From Methanothrix sp. (lineage in GTDB: Archaea; Halobacteriota; Methanosarcinia; Methanotrichales; Methanotrichaceae), in the NCBI GenBank assembly GCA_023229165.1, contig JALNZQ010000066.1, positions 1 through 11,620 on the forward strand: a stretch of 11,620 nucleotides of DNA. The letters run 5' to 3'. Shown here one piece after another: positions 1 to 5,927 of the stretch; within the stretch, counting starts at the first letter, position 1, and each line of letters opens with the position of its first letter. The notes under the pieces are model-generated. The model was not told the DNA's origin. It worked only from the letters and a program-made list of their open reading frames with translations, and did not search any database. The position numbers and the translations under genes are program-made.

Positions 1-38
1 AAGAGCCGGAGAAGAAAAAGGAAAAAAAGGTGCCATAG
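1..38 (+). CDS. C-terminal tail of an unidentified lysine-rich protein (partial)
   Basis: Reading from base 3, the sequence encodes EPEKKKEKKVP followed by TAG at 36-38. A charged Lys/Glu tail directly followed, about 20 bases later, by a run of eight T residues is what the end of an archaeal gene looks like. Only eleven codons are visible, so no function can be given and the frame is a choice between three. I prefer this frame because it ends just before the terminator and its composition is typical of a protein tail. Confidence 0.3.
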   Translation, partial: EPEKKKEKKVP

Positions 39-59
39 GGGCTATTTGGGCGTCACTTC

Positions 60-67
60 TTTTTTTT
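60..67 (+). terminator. Poly-T terminator after the leftmost gene
   Basis: Eight consecutive T residues lie 22 bases after the putative stop at 36-38. Archaeal RNA polymerase terminates at U-tracts without needing a hairpin, so this is a plausible end for the upstream transcript. Confidence 0.4.
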
Positions 68-102
68 GCCGATTGATTTCGTCTTGCATCTGGCGATTTT
101 TT

Positions 103-190
103 AACTCGACCGAGCCGCAAAATATGCGCTGCGCTTGGCGGGTGTCGCAGCTGGCGGCCTTTCCGGCGCTCGCAGGCCTGCCCGAGCGGC
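103..190 (+). repeat. GC-rich dispersed direct repeat, copy A
   Basis: This stretch begins AACTCGACC and aligns by eye with 1373-1460. They share an identical 15-mer (GCTGCGCTTGGCGGG, 128-142 here and 1406-1420 there), then CTGGCGGCC, TTCCGGC and TCGCAGGC blocks in the same order, with a gap of about 9 bases before the 15-mer. The flanks outside do not match. The copy lies between the terminator of the left gene and the toxin-antitoxin pair. The short open frame through it has no gene-like features; I read it as a non-coding repeat. Confidence 0.6.
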
Positions 191-261
191 AATCTCCCTC
201 AAATGCTGCCGGCAAATCCTTAAGAATATGAACCGCATAAAAGGAAAAGAGGCTTTGCGAA

Positions 262-414
262 ATGGCTCATCCCATTGAAATAGGTCTGGTCCTGGAAGGA
301 GAAGATGCGGAGGAGTTCTTAGAGGATCTCAGGAACCCTAAGAAGCCAACCAAAGAGCAGATGGAGATGTTTCGAGAGGCTATCCGAATTTATAAAGCCC
401 ATCCAGCATCATGA
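262..414 (+). CDS. Putative 50-aa antitoxin of the GNAT toxin
   Basis: This 50-codon frame starts MAHPIEIGLVLEGEDAEEF and ends KAHPAS. It is acidic and largely helical, with no ribbon-helix-helix (DUF1778-like) pattern, so it differs from the classical TacA/AtaR antitoxins. The stop overlaps the start of the acetyltransferase gene in the four bases ATGA at 411-414, the usual arrangement for translationally coupled antitoxin-toxin pairs. AGAGG at 248-252 is a reasonable ribosome binding site nine bases before the ATG, and the toxin has none of its own. The antitoxin role rests on position, size and acidity. My impression is that similar small proteins sit before archaeal GNAT genes, but I could not check this. 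Confidence 0.7.
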   Translation: MAHPIEIGLVLEGEDAEEFLEDLRNPKKPTKEQMEMFREAIRIYKAHPAS

Positions 415-971
415 GACAGGTATCTCTCGAAGATCTAAATGTTGTTTATATGAGAGATAGCCATGACACTTCATTTTTTCATTGCAGCAACGATGATTTG
501 AATAATTTCCTTTCAGAAGATGCAAAGAACTCTCAGGAAGACCTGATAAGCAGGACGTATCTGTGCTTAGAACCGGAGAGAATCCTGGGATTTATTTCGC
601 TCGTTACTGATACAATTGAAGTCAAGCTCGTAGAAAAGGACGACGGCATAGATGGTTACCCCTATCCTCGATATCCTGCCATAAAGATTGCCAGGCTGGC
701 AGTCGATAAGAGAGCAGAAGGACGCGGAATTGGTCGATTCCTTTTGCTATGGGCCATTGGTAAGACCTACCAGCTCTCCGGAGAAGTCGGATGCAGGTAC
801 ATTACTCTGGACTCAAAGCGTGAATCTGTTGGATTTTATGAGAAATCGGGATTCAAGATAATAAAAAAATATTCCAATAGAAACTATCCGCCCATGTATC
901 TCAACATGTATCCTATAGTCAAACAGATGCGCCAGGAAAATGCAGATGGACATAAATCAGGACTCTCTTGA
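411..971 (+). CDS. GNAT-family acetyltransferase, TacT-like toxin
   Basis: The 186-residue protein is a single GNAT domain of the type found in TacT/AtaT toxins, which acetylate the amino acid on charged tRNAs and so block translation. It has the N-terminal FHCSNDDLNNFL segment (23-34) usual for this subgroup. The acetyl-CoA loop follows strand 4 as ARLAVDKRAEGRGIG (94-108, R-x-x-G-x-G), and GFYEKSGF (141-148) holds the tyrosine (Y143) corresponding to the catalytic one. The C-terminal tail after residue 160 is longer and basic. The gene is coupled to the small upstream frame by an ATGA overlap. Its 3' end overlaps the remnant of a vapC gene on the other strand, which suggests the module was placed next to an older locus. 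A housekeeping acetyltransferase is less likely given the partner gene. Confidence 0.8.
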   Translation: MRQVSLEDLNVVYMRDSHDTSFFHCSNDDLNNFLSEDAKNSQEDLISRTYLCLEPERILGFISLVTDTIEVKLVEKDDGIDGYPYPRYPAIKIARLAVDKRAEGRGIGRFLLLWAIGKTYQLSGEVGCRYITLDSKRESVGFYEKSGFKIIKKYSNRNYPPMYLNMYPIVKQMRQENADGHKSGLS

Positions 972-1085
972 AGTGAACCACGCAAGACTCTCCTGAGGAG
1001 CCTGGCGAAGGAAGGCTTCAACCTCAATATACTTCTGCCTTCTCAAAAATAGCTCAAGGAGTATGTTGGTATCGAGGAGGTACAT
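957..1085 (-). pseudogene. Truncated VapC-type PIN-domain toxin
   Basis: This minus-strand frame starts at ATG 1085 inside the end of the vapB-like gene (32-base overlap). It encodes MYLLDTNILLELFLRRQK, the first strand of a PIN domain with its metal-binding Asp (D5) in the DTN motif, followed by a helix rich in Glu and Arg. It then stops after 42 codons; VapC proteins usually have about 130-140. The remaining acidic residues of the active site are missing, so the product cannot be a working ribonuclease. The last ten codons no longer look like PIN sequence and overlap the 3' end of the GNAT gene, marking a probable deletion or recombination point near 960-990. It was missed as an ORF because of its size. 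Confidence 0.7.
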
Positions 1086-1296
1086 ATTCCTCGTCGTCCC
1101 ACCAGTCAAGAATCCTGTGCTGAAGCTCTACCGATGAATATTGATCACTCTTATCCTGCAATGCCCCAATCCAATCGAGCTTCAGATCACATTTGGGCTT
1201 TCTGGCCCGCTTCTCGATCAGGAAGCTAATATAGTCCTCTGCCTCTTGATGAAGCTCTGGTGAAAGTTCCCTTATCAGTTCTTCAAGGCCGGTCAT
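1054..1296 (-). CDS. DUF2281/VapB-like antitoxin
   Basis: The 80-residue protein begins with a helix of the form LEELIRELSPELHQEAEDY, followed by ISFLIEKRARK. This is the pattern of the DUF2281 family, antitoxins encoded just before PIN toxins. A middle segment (LDWIGALQD) and C-terminal residues ELQHRILDWW (57-66) look like the toxin-binding part. The start of the PIN remnant lies inside its last codons, as expected for a vapBC pair. Because the toxin is truncated, this may be an orphan antitoxin, perhaps kept to neutralise related VapC toxins elsewhere or simply decaying. A TATA-like ATTATAT at 1351-1357 may drive it. Confidence 0.65.
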   Translation of the reverse strand: MTGLEELIRELSPELHQEAEDYISFLIEKRARKPKCDLKLDWIGALQDKSDQYSSVELQHRILDWWDDEEYVPPRYQHTP

Positions 1297-1350
1297 CTCA
1301 ATTCCCTTTTCTTTCTGTTATTATCATGCTTTGTAGATCAACTTGACGGA

Positions 1351-1357
1351 ATATAAT
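1351..1357 (-). promoter_or_regulatory. TATA-like element for the vapB-like gene
   Basis: On the minus strand the sequence reads TACATTATATTCC. It lies about 55 bases before the ATG at 1296, which would give a leader of about 30 bases. It is adjacent to repeat copy B, so regulation could be affected by the repeat. No operator is evident. Confidence 0.35.
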
Positions 1358-1372
1358 GTAAAACCGTATTTG

Positions 1373-1460
1373 AACTCGACCAGGCTGCAAAAGACAAGCA
1401 TACAAGCTGCGCTTGGCGGGCTTTGCATCTGGCGGCCCTTCCGGCATTCGCAGGCCCGCC
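1373..1460 (+). repeat. GC-rich dispersed direct repeat, copy B
   Basis: This is the second copy of the repeat at 103-190, in the same orientation, with the identical 15-mer at 1406-1420. It lies in the 354-base gene-free stretch between the vapB-like gene and the CoA-transferase. It is followed by further GC-rich sequence including the perfect palindrome CCCGCGCGGG at 1481-1490. The open frame through it joins the CoA-transferase frame, but the sequence before 1651 is repeat and promoter rather than protein. Confidence 0.6.
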
Positions 1461-1555
1461 CACCACAGCGCGCCCGCTTGCCCGCGCGGGAGATATCATG
1501 ATAACGTCCCTGCTATTCCCCTGGCCCGTGTCCCGGATTTTTCGATGCAAAACCC

Positions 1556-1563
1556 TTTATATC
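1556..1563 (+). promoter_or_regulatory. TATA box for the CoA-transferase gene
   Basis: TTTATATC matches the archaeal TATA consensus well. Transcription would begin near 1585-1590 and give a leader of about 65 bases before the ATG at 1651. This also argues against a start upstream of 1651. Confidence 0.5.
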
Positions 1564-1650
1564 AAAGATCTCATAGTTATATTTGAGTTATTGATTTTCT
1601 GGAGAGTCCAGTACAGCTCTGCGATCCGCAAAATAGATGCCGGGGGGACA

Positions 1651-3546
1651 ATGAAAAGCTGCAATTTATTAGAGGATCTAAAGGAGACTTGGCGGGAGAA
1701 GTTCGCCACAGAAGAGGAGATATTCGGCCATATCCATGCCGGCGATAAGATCTTCATAGGCACTGGCTGCGGCGAACCCCAATACCTGGTCTCCGCTCTG
1801 GTGAACTATGTCGGCAATAATCCCAAAGCGTTTTTCGGTATCGAGATCATACACGTATGGACAGTGGGCGCGGCACCCTACATGGATGAAAAATTTCGCG
1901 ACAACTTCCGGCTCGATTCGTTCTTCATAAGCGAAGGCACGAGAAATGCGATCAACAGAGGCGCAGCAGACTACACGCCCATATCTCTTTCCGCTGTTCC
2001 CGGCCTCTTTCGAAGGGAGATCCTGCCAATAGACGTAGCGTTAATCCAGACATCTCCTCCCGATAAGCACGGATACATGAGCCTGGGAATAAGCGTAGAT
2101 ATAGTAAAAGCTGCCACCCAGAAAGCATCATTGATCGTGGCCCAGATAAACACCCATATGCCTCGCACTCAGGGTGACGGCTTCATAAATATAAAAGATG
2201 TAGATTTCATTATTCCTCACGATGAACCATTGCTGGAGTATACGGTAGAAGACCCGGGGGACAGCATCAAAGCGATAGGCAAGTACGTTGCCCGGATCAT
2301 CGAGGACGAATCTACATTGCAGGTTGGATACGGCATTATACCCAATGCAGCGGTCGCATACCTGGGTGAGAAAAAGCATCTCGGGGTACATACTGAACTC
2401 CTAAGCGACGGAATCATTGATTTGATGCAAAAAGGCGTGATTGATAACAGCAGGAAGTCCATCGATACGGGAAAGACGGTAGCATCCTATTGCATGGGCA
2501 AAAAGGAGACTTACGAGTTCCTGGATGAGAATCCAACGTTTTCCTTCAAGACCATCGATTATGTTAACAATCCGTTGATTATCGCCAAGAACAAGCGAAT
2601 GACTGCAATCAACAGTGCCATGGAGATTGATTTAACCGGCCAGGCTACGGCAGAATCACTGGCTGGGACATTCTACTTCGGCATCGGCGGCCAGGCAGAT
2701 TTCATGAGAGGTGCTGCGCTTGCACCGGGCGGCAAGAGCATCCTGGCCCTTCCATCAACCGCCATCAACGACACCATTTCCCGAATAGTGCCCTCTCTCC
2801 AAGAGGGGACGGGAGTGACTCTTACCAGAGGAGATGTGCATTATGTAGTAACCGAGTATGGCATAGCATATCTGCACGGCAAGAATATCAGGGAACGTGC
2901 CATGGATCTTATTGCTATAGCTCATCCCAAGTTTCGGCCTTGGCTCATTGATGAAGCCAGGAAGCTTTTGCTCATCTACAAAGATCAAGCATTCATACCC
3001 GGCGTGAACGGTGTGTACCCGGTGGCTTTAGAGACATTCAGGACAACCAGGAGCGGGCTGCGTATACTCCTCAGGCCGGTGAAGATAGGAGATGAGCCCT
3101 TGATGAAGGACTTTTTCTATGCTCTTTCCAATGACAGCATGTACAAGAGGTTCATGTCCGTTCGGATGGACATGCCCCATGAGCGGCTGCAGAAGTTCGG
3201 GATAGTGGATTATGCTGATAGTATGATGATCCTGGCCATTGTGGAGGGCGATAGCAGAGAAACCATCGCTGCAATTGGACAATATGAGATAAATAAGAAG
3301 ATGCATACCGCCGAGGTTGCGCTGGTGGTAAAGGATGAGTATCAAAATATGGGCGTAGGCCACGATCTGCTCCATTATCTCACCCGCCTGGCCAGACGAC
3401 GGGGCCTGCTGGGTTTTACTGCCGAGGTCTTAGTTGAGAATAAGCCCATGCTCGATCTCTTTAAAAATATGGGATTTGATACGGAAAAGAGAAGTGAGGA
3501 AGGGGTCTACGAAATGCGCATGAGGTTCGGAGATATTGGGGGTTAG
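1651..3546 (+). CDS. Acetyl-CoA hydrolase/CoA-transferase fused to a GNAT domain
   Basis: The 631-residue protein belongs to the acetyl-CoA hydrolase/4-hydroxybutyrate CoA-transferase family, which moves CoA between acyl-CoA and a free acid through a glutamyl thioester. The probable catalytic Glu is E249 in HTELLSDG. GIGGQADF (344-351) and TEYGIAYLHGKNIRERAM (401 on) are hallmarks of the C-terminal half of the family. Residues from about 471 form a complete GNAT domain with the acetyl-CoA loop YQNMGVG (564-570, Q-x-x-G-x-G). Such CoA-transferase-GNAT fusions are known in bacteria and archaea; the target of the GNAT part is unknown. I chose ATG 1651 because GGGGGG lies just before it, a TATA box lies at 1556, and the frame before it is repeat sequence. 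The substrate cannot be read from the sequence. It appears monocistronic. Confidence 0.85.
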   Translation: MKSCNLLEDLKETWREKFATEEEIFGHIHAGDKIFIGTGCGEPQYLVSALVNYVGNNPKAFFGIEIIHVWTVGAAPYMDEKFRDNFRLDSFFISEGTRNAINRGAADYTPISLSAVPGLFRREILPIDVALIQTSPPDKHGYMSLGISVDIVKAATQKASLIVAQINTHMPRTQGDGFINIKDVDFIIPHDEPLLEYTVEDPGDSIKAIGKYVARIIEDESTLQVGYGIIPNAAVAYLGEKKHLGVHTELLSDGIIDLMQKGVIDNSRKSIDTGKTVASYCMGKKETYEFLDENPTFSFKTIDYVNNPLIIAKNKRMTAINSAMEIDLTGQATAESLAGTFYFGIGGQADFMRGAALAPGGKSILALPSTAINDTISRIVPSLQEGTGVTLTRGDVHYVVTEYGIAYLHGKNIRERAMDLIAIAHPKFRPWLIDEARKLLLIYKDQAFIPGVNGVYPVALETFRTTRSGLRILLRPVKIGDEPLMKDFFYALSNDSMYKRFMSVRMDMPHERLQKFGIVDYADSMMILAIVEGDSRETIAAIGQYEINKKMHTAEVALVVKDEYQNMGVGHDLLHYLTRLARRRGLLGFTAEVLVENKPMLDLFKNMGFDTEKRSEEGVYEMRMRFGDIGG

Positions 3547-3572
3547 CCATCCGGGCTGTGGGCCGCGATAAA

Positions 3573-3579
3573 TTTTTTT
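3573..3579 (+). terminator. Poly-T terminator after the CoA-transferase gene
   Basis: Seven T residues start 27 bases after the TAG at 3544-3546, preceded by a short GC-rich segment (GGGCTGTGGGCCGCG). This fits archaeal U-tract termination. Confidence 0.5.
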
Positions 3580-3704
3580 AATTTTAGAATTACTATGCAT
3601 TTTTTAATATTTAAACACAACCTATTGGTGTGGATTTTAGATAAGCTATTACTTGCGGTCAATGAGATTTTCGCACATGTCGCAATGAGTTCTGACAAGC
3701 ATAT

Positions 3705-3712
3705 CTTTAATA
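3705..3712 (+). promoter_or_regulatory. Candidate TATA box for the S-layer-type gene
   Basis: CTTTAATA lies about 50 bases upstream of the GGAGGAGATC ribosome binding site at 3757-3766, a suitable distance for initiation near 3735. A second AT-rich candidate, TTTAATATTTAAA at about 3603-3615, would give a much longer leader. The 237-base gap holds no other recognisable feature. Confidence 0.3.
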
Positions 3713-3756
3713 TTCATTGATAATAGAGTAATTGCCAATCGACCTAATGTTCAGAC

Positions 3757-3766
3757 GGAGGAGATC
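3757..3766 (+). promoter_or_regulatory. Near-perfect Shine-Dalgarno before a possible ATT start
   Basis: GGAGGAGATC differs from the full anti-SD complement GGAGGTGATC at a single base. Its GGAGG core lies seven bases before an in-frame ATT at 3769 but 22 bases before the first in-frame ATG at 3784. The spacing therefore favours initiation at ATT 3769, adding MRASF to the N-terminus. Confidence 0.5.
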
Positions 3767-3783
3767 GTATTAGAGCCAGCTTC

Positions 3784-5925
3784 ATGTCTACATTGATATC
3801 AACAAGCATCTTGATCGCCTTTGCAGTCATATTTCCCTTAATTGGGCAGGGAAGCCTTTTCCCAGGTTCCGGCGAATACGATAATATCATAATGCTCCGC
3901 GGTCAAGTAGCCACAGGCGACTTTACATGGAACCCGCAGAACTTCGCCGGTTTCTACTACGATCTCGATTGCGATGTGGGCACTGAAGTGCTCACTGCAG
4001 CCTTGGACGATGGAAGGCTAAGCGAAAGTTATCCCTACGGACTTACCTATCAAACCACTACCCAGAAGGATGACTTTGAATTCGAGGATTGGGGATATTA
4101 CAATGTCATCGGCTTCATGGCCGAGAAATACTTTGCCGGATACCTTGACACCCCCGGCAGCATCGACGATATACTCTTCGAAGAGTCTGAAGACAAGAAT
4201 GTTCTCTCCGACGAGCAGCTTCTCAAGGTCCTGGTAGATGACGATACTGAGAAGACCGTCACCTCCAGCACACCACTTGAGCTGGAAGACGGCTACATGC
4301 TGTCTATCGATTCAGTCGAAGTAGATGGTAACGAGGTTACAATCACGCTCTTCAAGGATGGCACTAAATTAACCACAAAGGTCATTTACCCGTCCAAGGA
4401 TGGCGCGACCATGGCCGATAAAACCTTCATCTACCAGAAGGATATCGGCGACTCCAAGAATGTAGTCATAGTCGCCGCACATTTCAAAAATGCCTTCCGC
4501 GGATCCGATACGGATCTGGCAACTGTTGATGGACTCTGGCAGCTCTCTGATACCTTCACAGATGTGTCTGAGAACACCGGGTACGACAAGATGACCATCC
4601 AGACCGTCACCGCCGACACGATCACCATGAACAATAAGGACAACGACATTACCCTCAGCAGGAACAAGGAAATCCCCCTGATGGGCGGCGTAAGCATCAA
4701 GACCGCCGATGCCGATGAGATCAGGTACTACGTCTACAAGGAGATCACAAAGCCCGGGCGCTATGAGCTAAGGGGCACTGTGGCAACTGATACCTCTACC
4801 TGGACTGCCGACAACTTTGCCGGCTTCTACTACGATATTGATGACAACATCAAGACAGAAAAGCTGACCGCAACCGTCACCGATGGCAAGCTCGAACAGC
4901 CCGATGGTGTTACATACTCCACCAAGGCTATGGTAGATGACTTCGACTTCGAAGATTGGGGGTTCTATAACGTTATAGGATTTATGGGAGAGAAGTGCTT
5001 TGCTGGATATATAGAAGGATCGGATTCCGAGAAGGGCTACCTTTTCAATAAGTCCACAGACAAAAGTGCTCTGGCCAAGGGGCAGCTATTGAAGATCCTC
5101 GCTGATGATGACACTGAGAGGACCATCACCACAAACACTCCTTTGATGCTGATGGATGGCTATCGCCTGGAGCTGAGGTCCGTCAATGCAGAGGATGGAC
5201 GGGTTTACGTCGAGCTTTTCAAAGAGGACAAGGTCGTTGGTTCCAAGATATTCCAACCATCAAAAGAGAATGCGGTTTTGTCCGATAAGACCTACTACTA
5301 CAAAAAAGATGTGGGAGACCTGAAAAATGTGGTCGTCATCGCAGTTCACTTCAAGAATGCTTTTAGAGGCTCGGACCAGAACCTGGCCACCGTAGACGGA
5401 GTCTGGCAGATCTCCGATTCGCCAATCTCAGTCACCGACGGGACATCCTTCGAAAAGTTGAAGATCTCTGCCATTACTTCCGACCAGATTTCAATGGACA
5501 ACAAAGACAGCCCCATAACACTGAGCAAGAATAAAGAGGTGGCGCTGGCTGGCGATATATATCTCCGGACTGCTGATTCCGATTCTATGAGGTACTGCAT
5601 TTTTAAGGAGGAGGAAATAAAAGACCTGGGCATCGATGAAGAGGAAACGAGCCGAATACCTGCCGCCTCAAAGAAAGATGCGGTGGTGCCTTCCGTGCTT
5701 CCTGAGGCCAAGGAGTCACCCTCAGCAGGTGGTAGTATCGATACGATAAACCGTCCCTCGAGTTATCAGCAGACTGCAAACGATTTGAGCGGATCATCCG
5801 GTGAGGTTGGCGAGACGGGTGATCCTGCTCAAAGGCTAAAGACCCTTAAGAACATGATAGATGCCGGATTGATCACCGAAGAAGAATATGATGCTAAGAA
5901 AGCAGAGATTCTAGCAGATGTCTAG
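3784..5925 (+). CDS. Secreted S-layer-type protein, two DUF1608 domains plus SHOCT-like tail
   Basis: The 713-residue acidic protein has a hydrophobic N-terminal segment (3-20, ISTSILIAFAVIFPLIG), probably a signal peptide. Two tandem copies of the Methanosarcinales S-layer domain (PF07752/TIGR01567 type) follow at about 38-320 and 327-609. Matching landmarks are NFAGFYYD (53-60; 344-351), DFEFEDWG/DFDFEDWG, NVIGFM, HFKNAFRGSD (233-242; 522-531) and ATVDG. A Ser/Pro-rich linker (about 620-680) leads to QRLKTLKNMIDAGLITEEEY, a SHOCT-like short helical hairpin at 683-713. Family members usually end in a transmembrane anchor; none is present here. With ATG 3784 the signal has no positive charge before the hydrophobic core. 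Starting at ATT 3769 adds an arginine and fits the ribosome binding site. Likely role: a cell-envelope or S-layer-associated protein. Confidence 0.85.
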   Translation: MSTLISTSILIAFAVIFPLIGQGSLFPGSGEYDNIIMLRGQVATGDFTWNPQNFAGFYYDLDCDVGTEVLTAALDDGRLSESYPYGLTYQTTTQKDDFEFEDWGYYNVIGFMAEKYFAGYLDTPGSIDDILFEESEDKNVLSDEQLLKVLVDDDTEKTVTSSTPLELEDGYMLSIDSVEVDGNEVTITLFKDGTKLTTKVIYPSKDGATMADKTFIYQKDIGDSKNVVIVAAHFKNAFRGSDTDLATVDGLWQLSDTFTDVSENTGYDKMTIQTVTADTITMNNKDNDITLSRNKEIPLMGGVSIKTADADEIRYYVYKEITKPGRYELRGTVATDTSTWTADNFAGFYYDIDDNIKTEKLTATVTDGKLEQPDGVTYSTKAMVDDFDFEDWGFYNVIGFMGEKCFAGYIEGSDSEKGYLFNKSTDKSALAKGQLLKILADDDTERTITTNTPLMLMDGYRLELRSVNAEDGRVYVELFKEDKVVGSKIFQPSKENAVLSDKTYYYKKDVGDLKNVVVIAVHFKNAFRGSDQNLATVDGVWQISDSPISVTDGTSFEKLKISAITSDQISMDNKDSPITLSKNKEVALAGDIYLRTADSDSMRYCIFKEEEIKDLGIDEEETSRIPAASKKDAVVPSVLPEAKESPSAGGSIDTINRPSSYQQTANDLSGSSGEVGETGDPAQRLKTLKNMIDAGLITEEEYDAKKAEILADV

Positions 5926-5927
5926 CC

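Noticed and set aside
1423..1650. N-terminal extension of the CoA-transferase frame by 76 codons
   Set aside because: It runs through repeat copy B and the TATA box at 1556; the family begins near ATG 1651, which has a G-rich ribosome binding site.
4431..5711. Two similar minus-strand frames inside the S-layer gene
   Set aside because: They resemble each other only because they are shadows of the two tandem S-layer domains.
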